Assembly (NCBI RefSeq): GCF_014194695.1
Contig: NZ_JACIAH010000008.1
Span: 186,001-250,000 of the forward strand
DNA: 64,000 bases
Reading direction: 5' to 3'
DNA from: Rhizobium sp. BK399
GTDB taxonomy: Bacteria > Pseudomonadota > Alphaproteobacteria > Rhizobiales > Rhizobiaceae
Under the pieces are notes generated by a model. The model did not search any database, was not told the DNA's origin, and worked only from the letters and a program-made list of their open reading frames with translations. The translations under genes and the position numbers were made by a program. Positions 56,169-64,000 of the stretch are shown here, piece by piece. Position 1 is the first letter of the stretch. Every line of letters begins with the position of its first letter.

Positions 56169-56558
56169 ATGTCCATTAAGCGCTATGGCGCGGTTCAAAA
56201 GGGTGCCGGTGGCAAGCCCCTGCCCTTCGCGCGGGCCGTTGAAGCCGATGGCTGGCTCTATGTATCTGGCCAGGTCGCCATGGAAAATGGCGAGATCATC
56301 GATGGCAATATCGTAGCGCAAACCCACAAGACGATCGAGAACGTCCTGGCGATCCTCAAGGAGGCGGGATACGGCCTGGAGCATGTCGTGCGTTGTGGCG
56401 TGTGGCTCGACGATCCCCGCGACTTCTGGACCTTCAATGCAATCTACCAGCAGTACTTCGGTGACCATCCCCCTGCTAGAGCCTGCGTTCAATCGTCGAT
56501 GATGGTTGACTGCAAGGTCGAAATCGATTGCGTGGCGTATAGGTCGAAGGATCTGTAA
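56169..56558 (+). CDS. RidA-family deaminase
   Basis: A 129-residue YjgF/YER057c/UK114 protein. RidA enzymes hydrolyse reactive enamine/imine intermediates released by PLP enzymes such as serine/threonine dehydratases. YVSGQVAMENGEI near residue 34, TIENVLAILKEAG near 61 and the catalytic-arginine region PPARACVQ near 105 are present. The pairing with a D-threonine-aldolase-like PLP enzyme across the divergent promoter makes chemical sense. AAGGATCG precedes the ATG. Confidence 0.92.
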   Translation: MSIKRYGAVQKGAGGKPLPFARAVEADGWLYVSGQVAMENGEIIDGNIVAQTHKTIENVLAILKEAGYGLEHVVRCGVWLDDPRDFWTFNAIYQQYFGDHPPARACVQSSMMVDCKVEIDCVAYRSKDL

Positions 56559-56581
56559 ACTGCACACGACCGGGGGACGGG

Positions 56582-57445
56582 ATGGATATTTTCTCAACAC
56601 TGCAGGAAGAGAAGCCCCGGCTTTCACCCTCCGAAAGCCGTATCGCCGATATCCTTCTCAAGGACTTTGAGTTTGCGGTAAATGCCTCGATCATCGAGCT
56701 CGCCGAAAGGGCGGACGTTTCTCCGCCCACCGTCACGCGTTTCTGCCGCCGATTGGGCTGCGAGAGCTTTTCCGATTTCAAGGTTCAGCTTGCCAGGACA
56801 GCTTATGTTGGCATGCGCTACTTGAAGCCGGAACCCAAGAGCACCAACCCGGGTGATGTCGCGCAGGACATCATCACGAAGGCACAGAACGCACTGTTCC
56901 TGCTTCATCGTTCGCTCGACCTGGCTGCGATCGAGCTTGCCGCCGAGCGGCTCTCACGCGCCGACATGATCTATGCCTTTGGCTCCGGCGGCAACTCGTC
57001 GATGATTGCAAGCGAACTTCAGAACCGGCTTTTTCGCTTCGGCCTGCATGTCACGGCGAGCTCGGATCATGGCATGCAGTTGATGATGGCAGCCGCCGCG
57101 AAGTCGACAGACGTGTTGATAGGTTCTTCCTTTACGGGACGCAATGCCGAGCTCGTGCGCGCTTTCGCGCTTGCCCGCGAGTCAAGAGTAACCACTATAG
57201 CGCTCACCCAAAGCGACAGCCCGGTGGCAAAGGTGGCGGAAATTGTTGTGCCTGTCGACCTGCAGGAAGGTAGCAACATCTTCCGGCCGACGTCGACGCG
57301 CATTGCCTATCTGGCGATCGTCGACATTCTTGCCAGCCTGGTCGCCTATGCAATTCAGCCGAAGGCTGCCGTTGCGCTACGCCGCATAAAGCAACAACTC
57401 GTTGCCCATCGCGATGGTGACGACCGGCAACTCCTCGGGGATTAA
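56582..57445 (+). CDS. RpiR-family transcriptional regulator
   Basis: A 287-residue MurR/RpiR regulator. The N-terminal helix-turn-helix is at residues 1-75 (IIELAERADVSPPTVTRFCRRLG), and the SIS phosphosugar-binding domain is at about 115-265 (MIYAFGSGGNSSMIASELQ, VLIGSSFTGRNAELV). Members usually sense phosphosugars. It lies 23 bases after ridA and before the SDR and GH20 genes, so it probably controls the whole cluster through the palindromes at 47052 and 56071-56156. Confidence 0.93.
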   Translation: MDIFSTLQEEKPRLSPSESRIADILLKDFEFAVNASIIELAERADVSPPTVTRFCRRLGCESFSDFKVQLARTAYVGMRYLKPEPKSTNPGDVAQDIITKAQNALFLLHRSLDLAAIELAAERLSRADMIYAFGSGGNSSMIASELQNRLFRFGLHVTASSDHGMQLMMAAAAKSTDVLIGSSFTGRNAELVRAFALARESRVTTIALTQSDSPVAKVAEIVVPVDLQEGSNIFRPTSTRIAYLAIVDILASLVAYAIQPKAAVALRRIKQQLVAHRDGDDRQLLGD

Positions 57446-57466
57446 CATGCCAAAAAGGGATGCAGA

Positions 57467-58243
57467 ATGACAAGGACGGTAGCGATCGTAACGGGTGCTG
57501 CAGGTGATATTGGACGAGCCATCGCCGAGCGCCTTGCAGACGATCACGATGTCATTGTGATCGTCGATATAGATCCCGCAGCCGCCGCCAAGGCCGCGCT
57601 CGATCTCGGTCCTGTCGAACGCTTTGTCGCGCACGCCTGCGATGTAACCAGCGAAACAAGCGTCGCCGAAATGGCAAGCCAGGCAGCCTTGCTGGGTTCG
57701 GTGCGGACACTCGTCAACAATGCCGGCGCGGCGCGTGCCGTCAGCCTGCATGACACCACACCCGAGATCTGGCGGATGGACAATGCCCTCAATCTCGAGG
57801 CTGCGTTCTTGTGTTTCCGGGCTGTCGAACGCCAGCTGGAGGCCTCGAAGGGATCCGTTATCAACATTGCTTCCGTAAATGGCATGAACGTGTTTGGCCA
57901 CCCCGCTTATAGTGCCGCGAAAGCCGGGCTGCTGCATTTCACCAAGTTGGTTGCCGTCGAATACGGAAAGCTCGGCATTCGTTCAAACGCGGTTGCACCT
58001 GGCACTGTCCGCACGAAGGCCTGGGAAGCGCGTGCTGCGGCCAACCCCAATGTCTTCGAAGAGGCGCGACGCTGGTATCCGCTCCAGCGGGTTGTCGATC
58101 CAGGTGACGTGGCCAATGCCGTGGCGTTTCTTGCGGGACCACAGGCTGGCGCAATCACGGGCGTCTGCCTGCCCGTCGACTGCGGGCTGACTGCCGGTCA
58201 GGCGGAGCTGGCGCGGACGTTCTCGCAGTCCGAACACTATTGA
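57467..58243 (+). CDS. Short-chain dehydrogenase/reductase
   Basis: A 258-residue classical SDR. The cofactor motif TGAAGDIGRAIAE is at residues 9-21, NNAGAARA near 85, NIASVNG near 131 and YSAAKAGLL near 145. The aspartate after strand 2 (IVDIDPA) suggests NAD rather than NADP. It starts 21 bases after the RpiR gene. It probably oxidises or reduces a sugar-derived intermediate in this cluster. Confidence 0.9.
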   Translation: MTRTVAIVTGAAGDIGRAIAERLADDHDVIVIVDIDPAAAAKAALDLGPVERFVAHACDVTSETSVAEMASQAALLGSVRTLVNNAGAARAVSLHDTTPEIWRMDNALNLEAAFLCFRAVERQLEASKGSVINIASVNGMNVFGHPAYSAAKAGLLHFTKLVAVEYGKLGIRSNAVAPGTVRTKAWEARAAANPNVFEEARRWYPLQRVVDPGDVANAVAFLAGPQAGAITGVCLPVDCGLTAGQAELARTFSQSEHY

Positions 58244-58272
58244 TCCCGATACACGTCATGAGAGGAACCTTG

Positions 58273-60192
58273 ATGTCGTTGGCGCCCTATCGCCTGGAGA
58301 GTTCGTGGCAGCCTGACGGCGGTCCGAACGGTCGCTTTACGTTTTCGCTCTTCAATCTCTCCGAGGAAACGCTCTTTGGCTTCACGCTGGCCTATACGTC
58401 GCTGACGCGCGTCATCGATCCTAAGGCCTGTGAGAATGCAACCTTTTTACGTCGTAACGCGAATTTCCATGAATTCGCCCCACCGGAGGGCCTTCGGGTC
58501 GATCCGGGTAAGAGCTGGAATTTCACAGTCAGCGGTCTTCACCGGCCGGCGCGTCATTGCACCGATGGTGCCAAGTCGGCTTATGTCACGCTCCAGGACG
58601 GGAAACATATCACAGTCGCCGTATCCGACCTACTTCTGGAGGGCTGCGTCAATGAGCCTCCGCCAATCCTTCTGCCGGAGGGCAAGGTCGCGCTGCCATT
58701 TGCATTGCAACCCTGGCCGGCGGACATAGACGCGAAGCCGGGAGAAGATTTCCCCGTTGTTCTCTATCCGGCCGAAGGATCGACGCGCGATGATGTGCTG
58801 GCTATCTCGACAGTTCTGTCGCTTCACCGCCGATTGTTCGAGAGTAGTCACGCGCCATTCAGTCTTGCTGCCTCGCCGCAGGGGCGTTCTGTGCAGTTCC
58901 TGGTCGATGCAACCATTGCTCCGGAAGGCTACAAGCTCGAATTCTCCGCGACACAGATTGCGTTGTCCTTTTCCGCGAAGGCAGGACGCCAATATGGGTT
59001 GACTTCGCTTGCGCAACTCCTCCATGGCGCCCGCACCGACCGGAGAAACTTCCGCTTTCCTGTCTCCGGTACGATTTCGGACAGGCCGCGATACGGTTGG
59101 CGGGGCTGCCATCTCGACGTGTCGCGCCAATTCTACCCGACCGCCGACGTCAAGCGGTTGATCGACATCCTTGCCTGGTTGAAGCTCAACATCTTCCACT
59201 GGCATCTGACGGACGATGAGGCATGGCGCCTTGAAATCAAGGCCTATCCCCAACTCACGACGACCGGCGTCCTTCGTGGCCCGGATGAACCTCTCCTGCC
59301 TCAACTCGGCAACAGCGCAGAGCCTGTCGGTGGCTTCTATTCCCAGGACGATGTCCGCGATATCGTCGCCCATGCGGCGAGATTGAGCGTCGAGATCATC
59401 CCGGAGATCGATATTCCCGGCCACAGCACGGCGACACTGACCGCGATACCCGATCTGACTGACGGCCAGGAGGCGCCCGAGAGCTACCATTCGGTGCAGG
59501 GCTACCCAAACAATGCTCTCAATCCCGCGGTGCCTCTGACCTATGAATTCCTCGAAACTGTGCTCGACGAGATGGTGGACCTTTTTCCGTCACTGTACCT
59601 CCACATTGGCGGTGACGAGGTGGCGAACGGGTCCTGGCTGGCCTCTCCGCTTGCCAAGAAGCTGATGAAGCAGGAAGGGATTTCGGGCACTTTCGCATTG
59701 CAGTCCTATTTTCTCAACCGCGTAAAAGAGATGTTGACGGCTCGCGGTCGCAAGCTCGCGGGCTGGAATGAAGTTGCACATGGGGGTGGTGTCGCCCCAG
59801 AGGACACATTGCTGATGGCCTGGGAAAATCCGCAGGTCGGCATCGATCTTGCGACCGAGGGCTATGAGGTCGTCATGACGCCGGGGCAGGCCTATTACCT
59901 CGACATGGTACAGGCGGAGGCATTTCAGGAGCCGGGCGCAAGCTGGGCCGGAACCGTGCCACCGTCCCATACCTATGCCTATGAGGCGGAGGGTGACTTC
60001 CCCGAAGCGCTGAAGGACCGAATGAAGGGTGTACAGGCGTGCATCTGGTCGGAACACTTCCTGTCGCGCGGCTACTTCAACCGGCTCGTCTTTCCGAGGT
60101 TGCCGGCGATTGCCGAAGCCGCGTGGACACCGAGGGCCATGAAGGACTGGGAACGCTTCGCTGCGATCGTGCGGCTCAGCCCGGAATTATGA
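58273..60192 (+). CDS. Beta-N-acetylhexosaminidase (GH20)
   Basis: A 639-residue glycoside hydrolase. An N-terminal domain precedes the GH20b-like region (to about 270), and the catalytic barrel contains YGWRGCHLDVSRQF, HWHLTDDEAW and the active-site pair in LHIGGDEVANGSW near residue 448, followed by LLMAWENP. It releases terminal N-acetylglucosamine or N-acetylgalactosamine. There is no signal peptide, so it should act on imported oligosaccharides in the cytoplasm. AGAGGAAC precedes the ATG at 58273. It supports an amino-sugar substrate for the cluster. Confidence 0.92.
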   Translation: MSLAPYRLESSWQPDGGPNGRFTFSLFNLSEETLFGFTLAYTSLTRVIDPKACENATFLRRNANFHEFAPPEGLRVDPGKSWNFTVSGLHRPARHCTDGAKSAYVTLQDGKHITVAVSDLLLEGCVNEPPPILLPEGKVALPFALQPWPADIDAKPGEDFPVVLYPAEGSTRDDVLAISTVLSLHRRLFESSHAPFSLAASPQGRSVQFLVDATIAPEGYKLEFSATQIALSFSAKAGRQYGLTSLAQLLHGARTDRRNFRFPVSGTISDRPRYGWRGCHLDVSRQFYPTADVKRLIDILAWLKLNIFHWHLTDDEAWRLEIKAYPQLTTTGVLRGPDEPLLPQLGNSAEPVGGFYSQDDVRDIVAHAARLSVEIIPEIDIPGHSTATLTAIPDLTDGQEAPESYHSVQGYPNNALNPAVPLTYEFLETVLDEMVDLFPSLYLHIGGDEVANGSWLASPLAKKLMKQEGISGTFALQSYFLNRVKEMLTARGRKLAGWNEVAHGGGVAPEDTLLMAWENPQVGIDLATEGYEVVMTPGQAYYLDMVQAEAFQEPGASWAGTVPPSHTYAYEAEGDFPEALKDRMKGVQACIWSEHFLSRGYFNRLVFPRLPAIAEAAWTPRAMKDWERFAAIVRLSPEL

Positions 60193-60200
60193 GGCAAGTG

Positions 60201-61637
60201 ATGCGGTTAGCTGTGGGCGGAATCCATACGGAATGCAGTACCTATTCGCCGGTCATGATGACGGCTCAAGATTTCCGCGTGCTGCGCGGCGGGGAACTTA
60301 TGGTCTCCGACTACTTCGCCTTCCTCGACGCGGATGGCATTGAACACCTGCCGCTCCTGCATGCACGCGCAGTGCCTGGCGGCCCGGTATCAAGGGCGGC
60401 ATATGAGTTGTTCAAGGCGGAATTTCTAGATCGGCTAAAAACTGCCTTGCCGGTTGACGGCCTCTACCTTGCCATGCATGGCGCCATGAACGTCGAGGGA
60501 ATTGATGACGCGGAGGGCGACTGGATTGCCGCCGCCCGCTCGGTGGTCGGCGAGGAGTGCGTCGTCGCAGCGAGCTACGACTTGCACGGCAATGTCAGTC
60601 AACGGATCATCGACCAGCTCGATATCTTTGCGGCTTATCGCACGGCCCCGCATATCGACGTGCGTGAAACGATGATACGCGCATGGTCCCTCCTCGTAGA
60701 CGCCCTGAGGTCTGGCCGACGGCCCGGCGTGGCCTGGGCACCGGTACCCGTCCTCTGGCCAGGCGAGCGAACATCGACCGAGGACGAGCCTGCAAGAAGC
60801 CTTTACAAATCCCTGCCTGACATTAATAAGCGCGCCGGCATCCTCGATGCCAACCTGATGATCGGTTACGTTTGGGCAGACGAACCACGCGCGACCGCCT
60901 GCGCGGTGGTCACTGCGACGGATCGTGCGGCCGCCGAACGCGCCGCGGAAGAGATTGCGCTGTCCTACTGGAATGCACGCGAACACTTCGTCTTCGGGCC
61001 TGTGACCGGTCCGCTCGACGCCATGATCGATATCGCGGAAACTGCTGCGACGGTGCCGGTGATCCTTGCCGATTCCGCCGACAATCCAACGGGCGGCGGC
61101 GTCGGCGATCGGGCCGATGTTCTCAATGCGCTCATTGCCAGGGGGTTCGACGGAGCCCTGCTTGCGGGCATAACCGACCGACCCGCAGTCGAGGCCTGCT
61201 TCGGAGCCGGGAAAGGCTCGAAAATCGAACTCGCCATTGGCGGCACGCTTGATCCTTCCAGCCTGCCGGCTCATGTCGAAGCAGAGGTGGTCTTCCTCGA
61301 TGACCCCGGCCCGGTCGGCGAACGCCAGGCGGTGGTGCGAACAGGCGGCATTACCGTCGTGCTATCTGCCCGCCGTCGTCCGTATCACAACATAGCCGAT
61401 TTTACCCGACTGGATCTCGATCCCCAACCCCTGCGTTTGCTTGTCGTCAAATCAGGCTATCTGTCACCTGAGCTGGCGCCGATTGCCAATCCGAACCTGA
61501 TGGCGCTGACGCAAGGCGTTGTAAACCAGGACATCGAAGGGCTAGACAGCAGGCGACGCATCAGACCGACCTTCCCGTTCGATCGAGACTTTGATTACGC
61601 ACCGCAGGCGCGCTTGTCGGCGCGCTGGAGAGCATGA
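60201..61637 (+). CDS. M81-family metallopeptidase (MlrC-like), copy 2
   Basis: A 478-residue M81 protein. RLAVGGIHTECSTYSPV starts the protein; LAMHGAMNVEG, SYDLHGNVS, APHIDVRETM and DNPTGGGVGDRADVL are the family motifs. The ATG at 60201 has GAGG six bases upstream; an ATG at 60189 overlaps the GH20 stop (ATGA) and is an alternative start. It belongs to a different subgroup from the copy at 54090, judged by the divergent N-terminus, so the two are probably not recent duplicates and act on different bonds or steps. Confidence 0.88.
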   Translation: MRLAVGGIHTECSTYSPVMMTAQDFRVLRGGELMVSDYFAFLDADGIEHLPLLHARAVPGGPVSRAAYELFKAEFLDRLKTALPVDGLYLAMHGAMNVEGIDDAEGDWIAAARSVVGEECVVAASYDLHGNVSQRIIDQLDIFAAYRTAPHIDVRETMIRAWSLLVDALRSGRRPGVAWAPVPVLWPGERTSTEDEPARSLYKSLPDINKRAGILDANLMIGYVWADEPRATACAVVTATDRAAAERAAEEIALSYWNAREHFVFGPVTGPLDAMIDIAETAATVPVILADSADNPTGGGVGDRADVLNALIARGFDGALLAGITDRPAVEACFGAGKGSKIELAIGGTLDPSSLPAHVEAEVVFLDDPGPVGERQAVVRTGGITVVLSARRRPYHNIADFTRLDLDPQPLRLLVVKSGYLSPELAPIANPNLMALTQGVVNQDIEGLDSRRRIRPTFPFDRDFDYAPQARLSARWRA

Positions 61638-61732
61638 TCTTTTCGGTCTGGCAGGTTCCGGTCCCGTGCCGAACCTGTTAGACGCGTCCATCCACACTGC
61701 ATGCTCGGCGTTACTGCCGCACGATATATGTC

Positions 61733-62932
61733 ATGAACCGTTTCCTTCCCGATGTTTTTCGCGACCCGACGATCCGGGTCAGCATGCTTGCGATCTTTGC
61801 ATTTGGATTTGCCGGTGCATCGACCTCGCCCTATCAATCGGTTATCGGTATTCGTGAATTGGGCATGAGCAATGCTCTCTACTCGGTGCTGATTTTTTCG
61901 GCCGCAGCGGTCAACGTCACTGTCAGCATCCTGCTTGGCAACCTGGCGGACAAATTGGGCGAGTACCGGTCGCTGATGGTGACTGTCGCAGTGTTCGGGA
62001 TCTTCGGCTACGGGGCGATATACCTCTTTCCAGCGCAGGGCACCTTCATCATCTGCGCGCTTCTTTTGCTGCCGGTCTACAACGCGCTTAACTCACTCCT
62101 CTTTGCCAACGTGCGTGCCAGCACCAGGGGAATGCCCCGCAATGAAATTGCATCGGTGAATTCAGGTGTTAGGGCGATGATCTCGCTCTCCTGGGTGCTT
62201 GTGCCAGGCCTCGTCGGGATCGTCCTGTCACGATCGGCAAGCATGCTGCCGGCCTATCTGTTTGCGAGCCTCGCCTGCATGGTCTGCCTCTGCCTGATTG
62301 CCGCCTTCCTGCCCCGCCAGAACGGAACGGACAACGCGGCCACACACCACCTGTCATACATTGCAGCGCTCGCAGCGGTCATATCGCCACGTGTCCTCGT
62401 GCGGGTGCTGGCCGTCTCACTCATCAGCAGCACCCTGCACGTCAATGCCGCCATCCTGCCCCTGATCGTCACGGGACCTGCCCATGCGACCGTTGGCGAC
62501 GTCGGTATTCTCGTTGGCATCGTCGCGTTCCTTGAAGTCGTCTTTATCGTCGTGTGGGGCCGTGCCCAACGCATTTTGAGCAGCATCACGGCGCTCGCGC
62601 TCGGCACTGTCATCTATGTGGTCTATCTGCTCTTGCTTGGTTTTGCCTCGGCGCCTTGGCATGTCTATGCGCTGACCATCGTCAGCGGCATCGGCGCAGC
62701 GGCCCTGATCAGCATTCCGATCACCTATTTGCAGGATCTTATCGCAGATCGACCGGGCCTCGGCAGTGCGTTGATATCGGTCAATATTTTTGTAAGCGCT
62801 GGTCTGAGCGCGCTTCTCTTCGCAGTCGGAACCGGTATCGGGGGCTATTCAGGGACGGCCATCATCGGTGCCGTTGCCGGCATGACCGGCCTGGCGCTCC
62901 TCCTATGGTTCGACGGACGCGGGATTGGCTGA
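61733..62932 (+). CDS. MFS transporter
   Basis: A 399-residue protein with about 12 hydrophobic segments and the MFS loop motif LLGNLADKLGEYRSL between segments 2 and 3 near residue 67. The pattern is close to the sugar efflux (SetA-like) type, but the substrate is unknown. It follows the second M81 gene by 95 bases and might export or import a product of the cluster. Its end overlaps the tail of the broken AraC-type gene on the other strand. Confidence 0.85.
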   Translation: MNRFLPDVFRDPTIRVSMLAIFAFGFAGASTSPYQSVIGIRELGMSNALYSVLIFSAAAVNVTVSILLGNLADKLGEYRSLMVTVAVFGIFGYGAIYLFPAQGTFIICALLLLPVYNALNSLLFANVRASTRGMPRNEIASVNSGVRAMISLSWVLVPGLVGIVLSRSASMLPAYLFASLACMVCLCLIAAFLPRQNGTDNAATHHLSYIAALAAVISPRVLVRVLAVSLISSTLHVNAAILPLIVTGPAHATVGDVGILVGIVAFLEVVFIVVWGRAQRILSSITALALGTVIYVVYLLLLGFASAPWHVYALTIVSGIGAAALISIPITYLQDLIADRPGLGSALISVNIFVSAGLSALLFAVGTGIGGYSGTAIIGAVAGMTGLALLLWFDGRGIG

Positions 62933-63404
62933 CGATGTCCGGGCTTTCCAAACGGAAAGCGAGCGCCGGAATTGTGCCGGTGTTGCCTGTCTGCTTGCTT
63001 TGAAAGCCTTGGCGAGGAGAAGGCTCGGCGAGTCCGGCGCATAGGTGAAATGGCCGCAAAGGAGGTCGACGTCCCACGGGCCGCCGCGGTTTGTCCGCAT
63101 TGGCAACATTCCATCGGCAGCAATCTGAAATACTCGGGGCGGCTGATCGGATCGTTCCGATTGCACGCTGACAATGCTGTGCGCATCCCCACGGGGAAGC
63201 ATCAGAAAATCCCCGGAACGCATCGTCACCAGTCGTCCTGCGGCCGTGCGGATGGAACACTGGCGGCCGAGCACGAGATGAAAGTGTACGACGCCTGGGG
63301 TGGCATGGTCATGATCGATGACGAACGCGCCCCTCGAGCCTGCAGCGCAAATCGAGCAGCAGTTGCAGATCGGCCAGATCAAGCAGGCGGCTAAGAGTGT
63401 CCAT
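62903..63404 (-). pseudogene. Frameshifted AraC-type regulator remnant
   Basis: The ATG at 63404 starts MDTLSRLLDLADLQLLLDLRC, typical for AraC regulators with an N-terminal cupin (Cupin_6). Near 63330-63346 the frame shifts, and the cupin continues in another frame with GAFVIDHDHATPGVVHFHLV, SGDFLMLPRGDAHSI and CGHFTYAPDSPSLLLA. The rest of the protein, including the whole DNA-binding domain, is absent; the frame ends at 62903 inside the MFS gene. Such regulators are often divergent from AhpD-like genes, as here. It cannot be functional. Confidence 0.8.
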
Positions 63405-63510
63405 TGAGACGATCGGTTGTAAACATGAGCTTGCTGGGCATGCAAACGCGCATGAAAAGCGTTCATGGTCCCCCCGGAGCATCGGCGCAACAATGATCAT
63501 GGAGAGACAA

Positions 63511-63852
63511 ATGTTGAAATGGAAGGAATATCGAACCCAGCTTCTCGGCCGGATCGGGGAGCTCCCCAAGCTCGCACCGGATACGATAAAAACGGCTATC
63601 AGACGCTGGCCGGGGGCGGGTCGGAAGACCAACCATCTCGATGCCAAACAGCGAGAATTGATCGCCTTGGTCGTTGCAGTCACCCTGAGGTGCGACGGTT
63701 GTATCGTGGTTCACACGACAGAGGCAAAGAAGTTCGGTGCAACGGAAGCCGAAATTGCCGAGGCGCTCGGTGTTGCGATCTCTGTAAATACCGGCGCAGC
63801 GCTTGTCTATTCTGCACGTGTCGTGGATGCTACTCACGCTGTCACAGAGTGA
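63511..63852 (+). CDS. Carboxymuconolactone decarboxylase/AhpD-like protein
   Basis: A 113-residue alkylhydroperoxidase-D-like protein. The redox motif CDGCIVVH is near residue 53, followed by KKFGATEAEIAEAL, the core of the family. The CxxC and following His suggest peroxide or thiol redox activity rather than lactone decarboxylation. GGAGAG lies six bases before the ATG at 63511. The divergent AraC-type gene is broken, so its control may be altered. Confidence 0.88.
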   Translation: MLKWKEYRTQLLGRIGELPKLAPDTIKTAIRRWPGAGRKTNHLDAKQRELIALVVAVTLRCDGCIVVHTTEAKKFGATEAEIAEALGVAISVNTGAALVYSARVVDATHAVTE

Positions 63853-63887
63853 CGGTGCGAGGTCGATCGACGCGAATGGAGCTTTCC

Positions 63888-64000
63888 ATGACTGTGAATT
63901 CCAAACTCTCGCAGGCAGGTGATAGGGTCTCGCTCCCGACGCGGTTTCGCCTTCCGCGCGTTCCTGCGGCATTCTTTGGCATCGTTCTCGGTGTCGCGGG
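63888..64000 (+). CDS. SLAC1/TehA-type channel, N-terminal part
   Basis: An ATG at 63888 with GGAG seven bases upstream opens a frame that runs off the window. The 37 residues include RLPRVPAAFFGIVLGVAG, which matches the first membrane segment of SLAC1/TehA-family anion channels. The family call rests on this short piece. Confidence 0.65.
   Translation, partial: MTVNSKLSQAGDRVSLPTRFRLPRVPAAFFGIVLGVA

Noticed and set aside
60435..61274. 279-codon minus-strand frame
   Set aside because: It is antisense to the second M81 gene.

Overview
The window is high-GC alphaproteobacterial DNA, most likely from the Rhizobiales (Rhizobiaceae/Phyllobacteriaceae). Signs of this are a bioBFDAZ operon under a GntR-type BioR repressor with TTATCTATAA boxes, many CUT1/CUT2 sugar ABC transporters with LacI, ROK and RpiR regulators, and a methylmalonyl-CoA mutase of the rhizobial type. 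There are no ribosomal, replication or tRNA genes. The dense catabolic content would suit a megaplasmid or secondary replicon, but that is inference.

Layout. 1-7461: end of a phenylacetate (paa) locus: paaY tail, a TetR regulator, paaK, paaI and paaG on the minus strand, and divergent paaN plus an enoyl-CoA hydratase/3-hydroxyacyl-CoA dehydrogenase. The shared promoter holds a palindromic operator. 7695-14104: a translationally coupled biotin operon (bioB-F-D-A-Z) followed by panD, with bioR upstream and BioR boxes before both bioB and bioR. 14207-17600: a doubly broken phospholipid N-methyltransferase gene, a secreted metallo-beta-lactamase-fold protein, about 1 kb of decayed DNA, and a protein with a lysine/alanine-rich tail. 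17954-20345: a TPP riboswitch and the thiamine-salvage operon thiMED. 20375-26739: a CUT1 sugar transporter without its own ATPase, divergent from a ROK regulator, a Gfo/Idh/MocA dehydrogenase and a ThuA-like protein. 26925-31133: a heavily deleted YdiJ-type dehydrogenase pseudogene beside an intact L-2-hydroxyglutarate oxidase, an L-xylulose-reductase-like SDR and two small envelope proteins. 31319-38526: a LacI regulator divergent from a YtfQRT/YjfF-type CUT2 transporter, then a 2-hydroxyacid dehydrogenase.

38748-44548 is the most unusual part. A 636-residue fusion of an SGNH hydrolase to a caspase-like (C14) peptidase is divergent from a 41-residue secreted peptide gene and a 949-residue polytopic membrane protein that ends in a periplasmic solute-binding domain. 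I do not know this combination as a described system. It could be a sensing/proteolytic (possibly defence) module, but the function is not shown by the sequence.

44798-46936 is methylmalonyl-CoA mutase. 47162-62932 is a large RpiR-linked catabolic cluster. It has a Gfo/Idh dehydrogenase, a complete CUT1 transporter, a D-threonine-aldolase-type PLP enzyme, two separate M81 (MlrC-like) metallopeptidases, an NTF2-like protein, a RidA protein, an SDR, a GH20 hexosaminidase and an MFS exporter. A recurring GAAAAT-type palindrome precedes its divergent transcription units. The parts suggest breakdown of an amino-sugar compound carrying an amino-acid or peptide group. 62903-64000 holds a frameshifted AraC-type remnant, an AhpD-like protein and the start of a SLAC1/TehA-type channel.
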